The position numbers and the translations under genes were made by a program. DNA of 64,000 bases, taken from NCBI GenBank assembly GCA_964540965.1, contig CAZIOT010000004.1, positions 1 to 64,000 of the forward strand, given 5' to 3'. A model generated the notes under the pieces. That model did not search any database. It saw only the letters and a list, made by a program, of their open reading frames with translations, and was not told the origin of the DNA. Below, piece by piece: positions 9,665 through 18,133 of the stretch (position 1 is the first letter of the stretch; every line of letters begins with the position of its first letter). Origin of the DNA: JADYZU01 sp964540965. Its GTDB lineage: Bacteria; Pseudomonadota; Alphaproteobacteria; Rhodobacterales; Rhodobacteraceae.

Positions 9665-10425
9665 CCCAGACCTTTGCCGCCCTGCTGTTTGCCCATGTGC
9701 TGGCCGATTTCGTGCTGCAACCGGCGGCGATGGTGCGCGGCAAGGGGCAGGCCCATTGGCTGGCGCTGCACGGATCCGTCGTGTTTGCCACCGCCTGGGC
9801 GGCCACCGGCGCGGCCCTTGCCGCCATCGTGCCGCTGGTGGCGCTGGCCCTTGCCCATGCCGGGATCGACCTCATCAAGGCCAGCCTGCCCGGCGACCCT
9901 GCCGGCACGGCAGAGGAGGACACGCCCGACCCCGCGCGCAGCGCCCCGGCAAGCGCCTTTCTGGCCGATCAGGCGGCGCATCTGGCCAGCCTTTTCGCCA
10001 TCGCCGCGCTGGCGCCCGGCCTGTGGGATGGCGGGCTGTGGCAGGGGCTTGACTGGCTGGCGCCGGTGATGGCGCTGGCGGCAGGGGCCATTGCCGCGAC
10101 GCGCGCCGGCGGCTTTGCCGTGGGCCTGCTCATGCGGCGCTTTGACGGGACCAAGCTGCCGCGCGGCCTGCCCGATGGCGGCCGGCTGATCGGCGTTCTG
10201 GAACGCGGCATGATCTTTCTTCTGGTGCTGGCCGGGCAACCCGCCGGCATCGGCTTTCTCATCGCGGCCAAGTCGATCCTGCGCTTTGATGCCACGTCAA
10301 AGAACCAGCGCGCCGGCGAATATGTCATCATCGGCACGCTGGCGTCCTTTGGCTGGGCGATGGCGGTGGCCTATGGCACGCTGGCGCTGCTGGAACGCCT
10401 GCCGGGCATCGGCATCCCGCCCTAG
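9661..10425 (+). CDS. DUF3307 membrane protein
   Basis: A 254-residue membrane protein. The N-terminus FAALLFAHVLADFVLQP is the signature of DUF3307, with Asp and His/Gln residues inside the first membrane helices (ADFVLQ, LALHGSVVF, LAHAGIDLIK). Several further hydrophobic segments follow, and the C-terminal half carries AKSILRFDATSKNQRAGEYVIIGTL in pieces. It starts inside the satD stop codon, so the two are translationally coupled. The function is unknown; the conserved polar residues in membrane helices suggest an enzyme or transporter rather than a scaffold. Confidence 0.82.
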   Translation: MTQTFAALLFAHVLADFVLQPAAMVRGKGQAHWLALHGSVVFATAWAATGAALAAIVPLVALALAHAGIDLIKASLPGDPAGTAEEDTPDPARSAPASAFLADQAAHLASLFAIAALAPGLWDGGLWQGLDWLAPVMALAAGAIAATRAGGFAVGLLMRRFDGTKLPRGLPDGGRLIGVLERGMIFLLVLAGQPAGIGFLIAAKSILRFDATSKNQRAGEYVIIGTLASFGWAMAVAYGTLALLERLPGIGIPP

Positions 10426-10509
10426 GCGGCTTTGTGCCGCAACGCGCGCCTGCCGTCTTCTGGCACGGCCGGGCCGGTGCTAGGGTCGCGCCACAGACCG
10501 GAGTTTCCC

Positions 10510-12153
10510 GTGCTCAACCGTCGCGATTTCCTTCTGTCCACCCTTCTGGCCAGCGCCACCGCCGCCCTTGGCAGCCGCGGGGCAGCCGCCCCCGCCGACA
10601 CGACCGACCTGTGGCTGAACCGGCTGACCTTCGGCGCCACGCCCGAGACGCGCGCCCGCTTTCGCACCCTTGGCGCCGGGGCCTGGCTGGACGAGCAATT
10701 GTCGCTCCCCGCCCGCGACGAGGGCCTGACCGCCCGCCTTGCCGCCGCGCGTCTGCATATCGCCTATCCCGCCGGCGACGAGGGCGAGACCGGCAGCTGG
10801 CAGGCGGTGGACGAGGACCGGCCGCTGACCCTTCTTGATGCCGATCCGGCCAGCCTGCTGCGGCTGATCGACTGGACGGTGGCGATGGACTATGCCGAAC
10901 GGCTGCGCCCCGCCGAAGAGGTGATCGCCGCCAGCCTGATCCGTGCCGTCCATGCCCCGGCGCAACTGCGCGAGGTGATGACCCAGTTCTGGCACGACCA
11001 TTTCAACGTCCATTCCGAAAAGGACGAATTCGTCGCCAATTTCTTTCCGGCCTATGATGCCGGGCTGCGCGACCGCGCCCTGGGCAATTTCCGCGACCTG
11101 CTGGGCTTTGTCGCCACCTCGCCGGCGATGCTGGTCAATCTGACCAATGACGAAAGCCGCGCCAGCCCCGCGAACGAGAATTTCGCGCGGGAACTGCTGG
11201 AACTGCATACACTGGGCGCCGGGGTCTACCTGAACGACCGCGTCGCGGACTGGGCGGATGTGCCCGGCGTGGCCGAGGGGCTGGCGCAGGGCTATATCGA
11301 CGAGGATGTCTATGAGGTCGCCCGCTGTTTCACCGGCTGGACCGTGGGCGACGGCCGCTGGGTGGCCGAGGGCGCGACCACGCCGAAAACCGGGCTATTC
11401 GCCTATGTCGAGGGCTGGCACGACCCCTATCAGAAACGGGTGCTGGGGCGCGAATTCCCCTCGCACCGGGCGCCGATGGCCGATGGCGAAGAGGTGCTGG
11501 ACATGCTCGCCACCCATCCGGCCACCGCCCGCTTCGTCTGCACGAAACTCGCCCGCCGCCTGCTGGTCGACGACCCGGCGCCGGACCTGGTGGAACGGCT
11601 GGCAGCGGTGTTTCTGGGCGCAGAGGCGGCGCCCGACCAGATCGCGCAGGTGATCCGGGCCCTTGTCACTGATGCGGCCTTTGCCGCCCCGCCCGAGCGG
11701 CTGCGCCGCCCGTTCGAATTCCTCGCCGCGCTCCTGCGGGCCACCGGGGCCGAGGTCGCATCGCGCGAACAGGGCTGGGTGTGGAACCTTGGCCGGGCCG
11801 GCTGGCGCCAGCACAGCTTTCCGCCGCCAACAGGACACCCCGACCGCAACCGCGACTGGGAAACCGGGCTGGTGCTGCTGCGGCTGACCGAACTTGCGCT
11901 GTATGCTCAGGACGAATGGTTCGGGCTGGTGCCCGCAGGTTACGCCACGCGGCTGCCGCCCGCTGCCCGCGATGTCGCCGCCATCACCCGCCACTGGGGC
12001 AAGGCGCTGACCGGCGCCGCCCCCGACCTGGGCGCGCTGGCCGCCGCCGACATTGCCCCCGACTGGCAGCCCGAGGGCGATGACGAACGCCATGCCGTAT
12101 CGGCCCTGGCGGTCGCCATGGCCGCCCTGACCCCGCAATTCCTGTATCGGTGA
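10510..12153 (+). CDS. DUF1800 family protein, Tat-exported
   Basis: 547 residues from a GTG at 10510 with GGAG 7 nt upstream. The N-terminus LNRRDFLLSTLLASATAALG is a Tat signal (twin Arg followed by FLL). The body shows DUF1800 features: LNRLTFGATPETRARF, HDHFNVHSEKDEF, NENFARELLELHTLG and a VARCFTGWTVGDG region. The family is nearly always paired with a DUF1501 protein, as here 4 bp downstream. The enzymatic role is unproven; a periplasmic location is inferred from the signal. Confidence 0.88.
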   Translation: MLNRRDFLLSTLLASATAALGSRGAAAPADTTDLWLNRLTFGATPETRARFRTLGAGAWLDEQLSLPARDEGLTARLAAARLHIAYPAGDEGETGSWQAVDEDRPLTLLDADPASLLRLIDWTVAMDYAERLRPAEEVIAASLIRAVHAPAQLREVMTQFWHDHFNVHSEKDEFVANFFPAYDAGLRDRALGNFRDLLGFVATSPAMLVNLTNDESRASPANENFARELLELHTLGAGVYLNDRVADWADVPGVAEGLAQGYIDEDVYEVARCFTGWTVGDGRWVAEGATTPKTGLFAYVEGWHDPYQKRVLGREFPSHRAPMADGEEVLDMLATHPATARFVCTKLARRLLVDDPAPDLVERLAAVFLGAEAAPDQIAQVIRALVTDAAFAAPPERLRRPFEFLAALLRATGAEVASREQGWVWNLGRAGWRQHSFPPPTGHPDRNRDWETGLVLLRLTELALYAQDEWFGLVPAGYATRLPPAARDVAAITRHWGKALTGAAPDLGALAAADIAPDWQPEGDDERHAVSALAVAMAALTPQFLYR

Positions 12154-12157
12154 GCCG

Positions 12158-13288
12158 ATGGCCGAGCCTGTCCTGGTGGTGATCTTCCTGCGCGGCGGCT
12201 GCGATTCGCTGTTCCTGCTCGCGCCTTCCGCCGATGCCGATTACCTTGCCGCGCGGCCCGACGGGCTGCGGGTGCTGCGCGACGGCGACCGCCCCGGCCT
12301 GATCCTGCCCACGGCGCTGGCCGATGTCGATTTCCGCCTGCACCCGGCGACGGCGGAATTGCACGAACTGTTCGGCGCCGGCGACCTGTCGCTGATCCAC
12401 GCCACCGGCCTGACCGACGCCACCCGCAGCCATTTCGATGCCGAGGCGCGGATCGAGCGCGGCGCCAGCGCCGGCGATGCCGGCGGCTGGCTGGCGCGCT
12501 GGCTGGCCCATGCCGCACCTGGCGGGCCGTTGCCGGCGCTGGCGGTCGGCTCGGGCATGCCGGAATCTCTGCGCGGATCGCGCGCGGCAGTGGCGCCCTC
12601 GCTCGACGAACTCATGTTCCTGGCCGGCAACGGCTGGGCGCCGGCGCTGCGCGCCCGGCTGGGCGCCGGGTTCGGCCAGCACGCGCTGACCGCCACCGCA
12701 GCCGAGATGTTCGCCTTGTCCGACATGCTGGGGTCACGCATCTGGACCGAGGCCGATGGCGTCACCCCCTACACCCCGGCGGTCGCCTATCCCGAGGACA
12801 GCGAGCTTTCGGCGCCGCTGATGACCGTGGCGCAGACGATCAAGCAGGACCTGGGCCTGCGCATCGCCACCGTCGATTATGGCGGCTGGGATACCCATGA
12901 CGATCAGGCCGGCCAGTTCGACCGGCTGGCCGGCGGCCTGAGCCGGGCGCTGATGGCGTTCTGGCGCGACCTTGGCCCGCGGCAGCAGGACGTCAGCGTG
13001 GTGGTGCAAAGCGAATTCGGCCGCCGCCTGCGGTCCAACGAAAGCGGCGGCACCGACCACGGCCGCGCCGGGGCGATGATGGTGCTGGGGCCGCAGGCGC
13101 GGGGCGGCCGGCTTTTGGGGCGCTGGCCGGGGCTGTCGAACGAAACGCTCGAGGAAGGCGCCGATCTGGCGGTGACGACCGATTACCGTGACGTGCTGGC
13201 CGAGGTGCTGGCCGGCCACATGGGCCTGACCGACATCGGCGCGGTGTTCCCGGGGCTGGCGCCGGCGCCGCTGGGGCTGTTCGGCTAG
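12158..13288 (+). CDS. DUF1501 family protein
   Basis: 376 residues related to the alkaline-phosphatase/sulfatase superfamily (DUF1501). Seen motifs are VVIFLRGGCDSL near the start (the place of the metal/nucleophile loop), DATRSHFDAEARIERG, VDYGGWDTHDDQ and VVVQSEFGRRLRSNESGGTDHG, where Asp and His residues match the metal-binding pattern of the superfamily. Unlike its DUF1800 partner it shows no obvious signal peptide, so it may be hitch-hiked through Tat with that protein. Operon with the preceding gene (4-bp gap). Confidence 0.87.
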   Translation: MAEPVLVVIFLRGGCDSLFLLAPSADADYLAARPDGLRVLRDGDRPGLILPTALADVDFRLHPATAELHELFGAGDLSLIHATGLTDATRSHFDAEARIERGASAGDAGGWLARWLAHAAPGGPLPALAVGSGMPESLRGSRAAVAPSLDELMFLAGNGWAPALRARLGAGFGQHALTATAAEMFALSDMLGSRIWTEADGVTPYTPAVAYPEDSELSAPLMTVAQTIKQDLGLRIATVDYGGWDTHDDQAGQFDRLAGGLSRALMAFWRDLGPRQQDVSVVVQSEFGRRLRSNESGGTDHGRAGAMMVLGPQARGGRLLGRWPGLSNETLEEGADLAVTTDYRDVLAEVLAGHMGLTDIGAVFPGLAPAPLGLFG

Positions 13289-13394
13289 GACGGTCCGGCC
13301 CCGCCGCGCCCGCCCTTGAACCGGGCCGCCGGCGGGATTACCTTTCCCGGCAACGCCGCTGGCACCCCCGCCCGGCAAGCCCGAAGGATTCCCC

Positions 13395-13760
13395 ATGTTC
13401 GGCATTCCCGGCAAGCAGGCCGTCACCCTGACCCCCGCCGCCGTGACCCAGATCCGGCGGCTGATGGAGCGCGACGGCAAGTCGGGCCTGCGCCTTGGGG
13501 TCAAGAAGGGCGGCTGCGCCGGCATGGAATACACGCTTGAACATGCCGAGACGGTCAATCCGCTGGACGAGGTGGTGGAACAGGACGGCGCGCGGGTGAT
13601 GATCGCCCCCATGGCGCAGATGTTCCTGTTCGGAACCGAGATCGACTTTGTCAACTCGCTGCTTGAAACCGGCTTCCGCTTCACCAATCCCAACGTGGTG
13701 GAGGCCTGCGGCTGCGGCGAATCGATCAAGTTCGACGAAAGCCTGCGCCCCGGCGCCTGA
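13395..13760 (+). CDS. A-type iron-sulfur carrier (IscA/SufA/ErpA family)
   Basis: 121 residues with the three cysteines of A-type carriers: one in KKGGCAGMEYTL and two in the C-terminal ACGCGES. It hands [4Fe-4S] or [2Fe-2S] clusters to apoproteins such as the sulfite and APS reductases encoded 5 kb downstream. The family is normally 105-125 residues. It lies outside any suf operon, preceded by DUF1501 and followed after a 57-bp gap by tpiA. Which of SufA, IscA or ErpA it corresponds to cannot be decided here. Confidence 0.92.
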   Translation: MFGIPGKQAVTLTPAAVTQIRRLMERDGKSGLRLGVKKGGCAGMEYTLEHAETVNPLDEVVEQDGARVMIAPMAQMFLFGTEIDFVNSLLETGFRFTNPNVVEACGCGESIKFDESLRPGA

Positions 13761-13817
13761 CGCTTTCCTTCAGGGCCGGCCCGCGGTAATCCCCTTCCCC
13801 AACAGGGGAGATCGAAC

Positions 13818-14564
13818 ATGCGCCGCAAACTTGCCGCCGGAAACTGGAAGATGAACGGGACCATGGCCTCGGGCGCCGAACTGGTGGCCCTGAAAGAGGC
13901 GCATGCCGCGCCCGGCGTCGATATCCTGCTCTGCCCACCCGCGACGATGATCGCGCCGATGGTCTGGCAGGCGCGCGGCAGCGCCATCGCCATCGGCGGG
14001 CAGGATTGCCATCCCGACGCCTCAGGCGCCCACACCGGCGACATCGCCGCGGTGCAGCTCAAGGATGCCGGCGCCAGCCACGTCATCCTTGGCCATTCCG
14101 AACGCCGCACCGACCATGGCGAAACCGACGCGCTGGTCCGCGCCAAGGCGCAGGCCGCCCATGCCGCCGGCCTGATCGCCGTGGTCTGCGTGGGCGAGAC
14201 GCTCGCCCAGCGTCAGGCGGGCGAGACGCTGGCCGTGGTCGCGGCGCAACTGGCCGGATCGCTGCCCGATGCCGCCAGCGGCGCCGATACCGTCATCGCC
14301 TATGAACCCGTCTGGGCCATCGGCACCGGCCTGACGCCGACCACCGCGCAGATCGCCGAGGTCCATGCCGCGATCCGCGCCGGCCTTGTCGCCCGTTTCG
14401 GCGCCGTCGGCGATGATTTCCGCATCCTCTACGGCGGATCGGTCAAGCCCTCGAACGCGGCCGAGATCTTTGCCGTGGCCGATGTCGACGGCGCCCTTGT
14501 CGGCGGCGCCAGCCTCAAGGCCGCGGATTTCTCGCCCATCATCGCGGCTCTGGAAGCCGCCTGA
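13818..14564 (+). CDS. tpiA: Triosephosphate isomerase
   Basis: 248 residues, a complete TIM barrel. The catalytic residues are all visible: Lys in AGNWKMNG, His in VILGHSERR, Glu in IAYEPVWAIGTG and the phosphate loop LYGGSVKPSNA plus DGALVGGASL. It interconverts dihydroxyacetone phosphate and glyceraldehyde-3-phosphate in glycolysis and gluconeogenesis. GGGAG precedes the ATG. Its stop shares one base with the start of the P450 gene (TGATG), so translation of the two is coupled. Confidence 0.98.
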   Translation: MRRKLAAGNWKMNGTMASGAELVALKEAHAAPGVDILLCPPATMIAPMVWQARGSAIAIGGQDCHPDASGAHTGDIAAVQLKDAGASHVILGHSERRTDHGETDALVRAKAQAAHAAGLIAVVCVGETLAQRQAGETLAVVAAQLAGSLPDAASGADTVIAYEPVWAIGTGLTPTTAQIAEVHAAIRAGLVARFGAVGDDFRILYGGSVKPSNAAEIFAVADVDGALVGGASLKAADFSPIIAALEAA

Positions 14565-15727
14565 TGCTGCGGCTATCCCAGTCGCCGACCGATCCGGCCT
14601 TTGTCCAGAACCCCTATCCGTTCTATGACCATGCCCGGGCGCAGGGCGACCTGTTCCTGTGGGACGACTACGGCATGGTCTGTGCCGCGAGCTATGCCGC
14701 GACGATGGCGCTGCTCAAGGACCGGCGCATGGGGCGCGAGATTCCGCCCGACCACGCCCCGGCCATCGCGCCACACACAAGCGCCTTCTACGACATCGAG
14801 GCGCATTCGATGCTGGAACTGGAACCGCCGCGCCATACAAGGCTGCGGTCTCTGGTCCTGCGCGCCTTCACCTCGCGCCGCATCGCCGGAATGCGGGCCG
14901 ACATCACCGCGCTGGCCCATGACCTGATCGACCGCTTTCCCGACGGCCCGGTTGACCTGATCGACGCCTTCGCCCGCCCGGTGCCGGTCGTCATCATCTG
15001 CCGCCTGCTGGGCGTGCCCGAGGAGAATGCCGACGATCTTTTGCGCTGGTCCAATGCCATGGTCGGCATGTATCAGGCCCGCCGCACCCGCGCGATGGAG
15101 GATGCCGCCAATCAGGCCGCGCTGGATTTCCGCGCCTATATCACCGCCTATATCGCCGAAAAGCGCAAACGCCCGGCCGACGACCTGATCTCGGAACTGA
15201 TCGCCGCCGAGGAATCGGGCGAGAAACTGTCGACCGACGAACTGGTGACGACCTGCATCCTGTTGTTGAACGCCGGGCACGAGGCGACGGTCCATACCAT
15301 CGGCAACGGCGTCAAGGCCCTGATCGAGGCCGGAAAACCGCCGGTGACCGAGGCGAGCGTCGAGGAGCTGATCCGCTTTGACCCGCCGCTGCACATGTTC
15401 ACGCGCTGGGTCTATGAAGAGGTCGAGGCCTTTGGCCATACCTTCCGCCGCGGCGATCAGGTCGCCTGCCTTCTCGCTTCGGCCAACCGCGACCCGGCGG
15501 CGTTTGCCGACCCGAACCGCTTTGTCCCCGACCGCAAGGGCCCGCAGAACGCGGCCTTTGGCGGCGGCCTGCATTTCTGCGTCGGCGCACCGCTGGCGCG
15601 GCTGGAACTGGTCGCGGCCCTTGGGGTCCTGTTCGACCGGCTGCCGGGCCTGCACATCGTGGAGGTGCCGCGCTATGCCGATGTCTATCACTTCCACGGG
15701 CTGGAACGGCTGATGGTGACGGCGTAG
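14564..15727 (+). CDS. Cytochrome P450
   Basis: 387 residues, a soluble bacterial class I P450. I-helix motif NAGHEATVHTIGNG (oxygen activation), ExxR in VEELIRFDPPLHMF, and the heme loop FGGGLHFCVGAPLARLEL with the thiolate ligand at about Cys339. It also carries the C-helix HTRLRSLVLRAFTSRR. It needs a ferredoxin and reductase; the window encodes an fpr-type reductase at 21 kb but no dedicated ferredoxin. The 1-base overlap with tpiA is unusual for an accessory enzyme. The substrate is unknown; the sequence resembles CYP107-like hydroxylases only in general features. Confidence 0.93.
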   Translation: MLRLSQSPTDPAFVQNPYPFYDHARAQGDLFLWDDYGMVCAASYAATMALLKDRRMGREIPPDHAPAIAPHTSAFYDIEAHSMLELEPPRHTRLRSLVLRAFTSRRIAGMRADITALAHDLIDRFPDGPVDLIDAFARPVPVVIICRLLGVPEENADDLLRWSNAMVGMYQARRTRAMEDAANQAALDFRAYITAYIAEKRKRPADDLISELIAAEESGEKLSTDELVTTCILLLNAGHEATVHTIGNGVKALIEAGKPPVTEASVEELIRFDPPLHMFTRWVYEEVEAFGHTFRRGDQVACLLASANRDPAAFADPNRFVPDRKGPQNAAFGGGLHFCVGAPLARLELVAALGVLFDRLPGLHIVEVPRYADVYHFHGLERLMVTA

Positions 15728-15730
15728 CGC

Positions 15731-15775
15731 CGATTTCCATATGGAAATCGGGCGCGAAGTCCATATGGACTTCGC
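15731..15775. repeat. Twin palindromes between convergent P450 and lrp genes
   Basis: A 20-bp perfect palindrome (15731-15750, arms CGATTTCCAT / ATGGAAATCG) and a 22-bp perfect palindrome (15754-15775, arms GCGAAGTCCAT / ATGGACTTCGC) fill almost the whole 48-bp gap between the two stop codons. They probably act as a bidirectional terminator or RNA-end stabiliser. Confidence 0.75.
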
Positions 15776-16237
15776 CTACAGCGGCAGCGCCACGGTCGAC
15801 TTGATCTCTTCCATGCTCAGAAGCGCGGTGACATTCCAGATCCGCACCTCGGAAATCAGCGCCTGATAGAAGGTGTCATAGGCCCGCGCGTTCCGCACCC
15901 GTACCTTGAGGATATAGTCGATGTCGCCGGCCAGCCGGTGTGCCTCCTGCACTTCCGGCCTTGCGCGCAGCGCGGCCAGGAAACGCTTCTGCCAGTCGGC
16001 CTCGTGTTCGCTGGTGCGGATCAGGACAAAGAAAGTCGCTTCGAATCCAAGGGCCTCGGCGTCAAGGACCACCGTCTGCCGACCGATGATTCCGGCCTCG
16101 CGCAGCTTGCGGATTCGGTTCCACACCGGCGTCTTGGACGACCCGACCGCGCGGGCGATCTCGTCCAGCGAACGACCGGCATCCTCTTGCAGCGCCACAA
16201 GGATTTTCCGGTCCATGTCGTCGATCTGGAACGTCAT
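15776..16237 (-). CDS. Lrp/AsnC-family regulator
   Basis: 153 residues. The N-terminal HTH starts IDDMDRKILVALQEDAGRSL and includes VGSSKTPVWNRIRKLREAGII; the C-terminal RAM domain (about residues 65-145) includes HRLAGDIDYILKVRV. The ATG at 16237 is used because the HTH begins immediately after it. It is divergent from cysG across a 134-bp region that has repeated GAACAAA half-sites, so it very likely controls the siroheme/sulfite-reduction operon. An amino acid such as cysteine is a plausible effector (inference). Confidence 0.9.
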   Translation of the reverse strand: MTFQIDDMDRKILVALQEDAGRSLDEIARAVGSSKTPVWNRIRKLREAGIIGRQTVVLDAEALGFEATFFVLIRTSEHEADWQKRFLAALRARPEVQEAHRLAGDIDYILKVRVRNARAYDTFYQALISEVRIWNVTALLSMEEIKSTVALPL

Positions 16238-16257
16238 TCCTGCCCCCGTCCTGCAAT

Positions 16258-16361
16258 GGAACAAACGGCGCCTCTGGCCGCCATGCGGGAACATACGTCC
16301 TTATTCGGCGCAGGCAATGGCAAAATCGGGGACGTTTGTTCTATATTGGGGCGAACAAAAG
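16258..16361. promoter_or_regulatory. Lrp/cysG divergent control region with GAACAAA half-sites
   Basis: GGAACAAACG (16258-16267), CGTTTGTTC (16333-16341) and CGAACAAAAG (16352-16361) repeat one half-site. The latter two form an inverted pair that brackets TATATT (16342-16347), a good -10 for cysG. The first two are a 9-base inverted pair 65 bp apart. The layout suits an Lrp multimer. Confidence 0.55.
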
Positions 16362-16371
16362 GCCCCGACCC

Positions 16372-17760
16372 ATGCAGCACTTTCCCGTCTTCCTTGATAC
16401 CGCCGGCCGCCGCATCATCGTGGCGGGGGGCGGGGATTGCGCGCTGGCCAAGCTGCGCCTGATCCTGCGCACCGCGGCGCAGGTGACGGTCTTTGCCAGC
16501 GACGCCGGGCCCGAGGTCGAGGGGCTTGCCGCCGCCGGCCACCTGACGCTGCACCGCCGCGATCTGACGCCGGGCGATGCCGCCGGCGCGCTTCTGGTCT
16601 ATGCCGCCCATGACGATGCGGCGCGCGATGCCGCCGCCGCCGCCATTGCCCGCACCGAAGGCGCGCTGGTCAACATCGTCGACAACCTGCACGACTCGGC
16701 CTTCCTGACCCCGGCGATCGTCGACCGCGACCCGGTGGTCGTGGCCATCGGCACCGAGGGCGCGGCGCCGGTGCTGGCCCGCGCCATCAAGACCGATCTG
16801 GAAGACCGGCTGTCGCCGCGGCTGGGTCTGCTCGCCCGTATCGGCAAGGGCTTTCGCGCCGCGGCCGAGGCGCTGCCGATGGGCCGGCGCCGCCGGGATT
16901 TCTGGGCGGACTATTATTTTGCGGCCGGCCCCCGTGCCATCGAGACTGACGAGGCCCCCGAGGCCGCCCTTGCCGCGCTTCTCGACCGCCATCTGGCCCA
17001 GGCCCCTGCCCCCGGCCATGTCGATCTGGTCGGCGCCGGGCCGGGCGATCCGGAACTGCTGACGCTCAAGGCGCGCAAGGCGCTTGACCGGGCCGATGTG
17101 GTGATCCACGACCGCCTCATCAGCCCCGAGATCCTTGAACTGGCCCGGCGCGAGGCGCTTCTTGTCGATGCCGGGAAAGAGGGTTTCGGCCCCTCGACCG
17201 CGCAGGACGAAATCCACCGGCTGATGATCGACCATGCCGGGCGCGGCCTGCATGTCGTGCGGCTCAAGGCCGGCGATCCGACGGTGTTCGGCCGGCTCGA
17301 CGAAGAGATCGAGGCGCTCGAGGCGGCCGGGATTTCCTGGCGCATCGTGCCCGGCATCACCGCCGCCTCGGCCGCGGTGGCGCAGATCGGGCAAAGCCTG
17401 ACGAAACGCGACCGCAATTCCAGCGTCCGCTTCCTGACCGGGCATGACATGAAGGGCTTTGCCGAACACGACTGGCGCGCGCTGGCGCGGCCGGGCGAGG
17501 TCGCGGCGATCTACATGGGCAAGAAGACCGCCCGTTTCATCCAGGGCCGCCTCCTGATGCACGGCGCCGACCCGGCGACGCCGGTGACGGTGGTGGAAAA
17601 CGCCAGCCGCGCGGACAGCCGTGTCATCGCCACCACGCTGGGCTGTCTTGAGCCGGACGTGACCAACGCCGGCCTGACCGGCCCCGCCCTGACCTTTTAC
17701 GGCCTTGCCCCCCGCGCCGCCGAGGCCGCCCGCACCGAACTGAAAGAGATCGCATTATGA
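16372..17760 (+). CDS. cysG: Siroheme synthase CysG (trifunctional)
   Basis: 462 residues with both halves of CysG. Residues 1-~205 are the precorrin-2 dehydrogenase/ferrochelatase part (FPVFLDTAGRRIIVAGGG, LVNIVDNLHDSAFLTPAIV). Residues ~215-450 are the SAM-dependent uroporphyrinogen III methyltransferase (VDLVGAGPGDPELLTLKA, VRLKAGDPTVFGR, VVPGITAASAA). It makes siroheme for the CysI encoded downstream. The ATG at 16372 begins the dehydrogenase domain; the upstream in-frame ATG would overlap the promoter. The SD is weak. The stop overlaps the next start (ATGA). Confidence 0.96.
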   Translation: MQHFPVFLDTAGRRIIVAGGGDCALAKLRLILRTAAQVTVFASDAGPEVEGLAAAGHLTLHRRDLTPGDAAGALLVYAAHDDAARDAAAAAIARTEGALVNIVDNLHDSAFLTPAIVDRDPVVVAIGTEGAAPVLARAIKTDLEDRLSPRLGLLARIGKGFRAAAEALPMGRRRRDFWADYYFAAGPRAIETDEAPEAALAALLDRHLAQAPAPGHVDLVGAGPGDPELLTLKARKALDRADVVIHDRLISPEILELARREALLVDAGKEGFGPSTAQDEIHRLMIDHAGRGLHVVRLKAGDPTVFGRLDEEIEALEAAGISWRIVPGITAASAAVAQIGQSLTKRDRNSSVRFLTGHDMKGFAEHDWRALARPGEVAAIYMGKKTARFIQGRLLMHGADPATPVTVVENASRADSRVIATTLGCLEPDVTNAGLTGPALTFYGLAPRAAEAARTELKEIAL

Positions 17761-18059
17761 GCCGCCGTTTCACCCCCAAGGTCGTCACCGCCAACCGCCT
17801 GCTTGAGGGCGACAACGTCTGGCTGACCGAGGATGACCGCTGGTCGCCGCGGATCGAGGAGGCCGAGCTGATCGAGGACGAGGCCCATGCCGATATCCGC
17901 CTCCTGTTCGGGCAGGCGCAGCGCAACCATGTCGTCGGCGTCTATCTGGCCGATGCCCGGCCCGGCAGCCGCGGCCCCGAAGCGACGCATTTCCGCGAGG
18001 CGTTCCGCGCCAGCGGCCCGTCGAACTATCCCCATGGCAAGCAGGCAGAGGTGGCCTGA
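17757..18059 (+). CDS. DUF2849 domain protein
   Basis: A 100-residue protein with FTPKVVTANRLLEGDNVWL near the start and a GVYLADARPGSRGPEATHFRE segment, matching the DUF2849 family that is found almost only beside alphaproteobacterial sulfite reductase genes. It overlaps the cysG stop by 4 bp. It has no cysteines for cluster binding and no membrane segment. A role in sulfite reductase assembly or regulation is inferred from context alone. Confidence 0.85.
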   Translation: MSRRFTPKVVTANRLLEGDNVWLTEDDRWSPRIEEAELIEDEAHADIRLLFGQAQRNHVVGVYLADARPGSRGPEATHFREAFRASGPSNYPHGKQAEVA

Positions 18060-18060
18060 C

Positions 18061-18109
18061 CGGATTTCGCGAAATCCGGCGGGCCGCGGAAAATTCTCGA
18101 ATTTTCCGC
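18061..18109. repeat. Twin hairpins between DUF2849 and cysI
   Basis: A perfect 18-bp palindrome CGGATTTCGCGAAATCCG (18061-18078) starts 2 bp after the DUF2849 stop. A second hairpin has 11-bp arms GCGGAAAATTC / GAATTTTCCGC (18086-18096 and 18099-18109). They lie inside an operon, 25 bp before cysI, so they may tune mRNA stability or partial termination. Confidence 0.7.
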
Positions 18110-18133
18110 CCACCCACAAGGCAGAGACACCAG

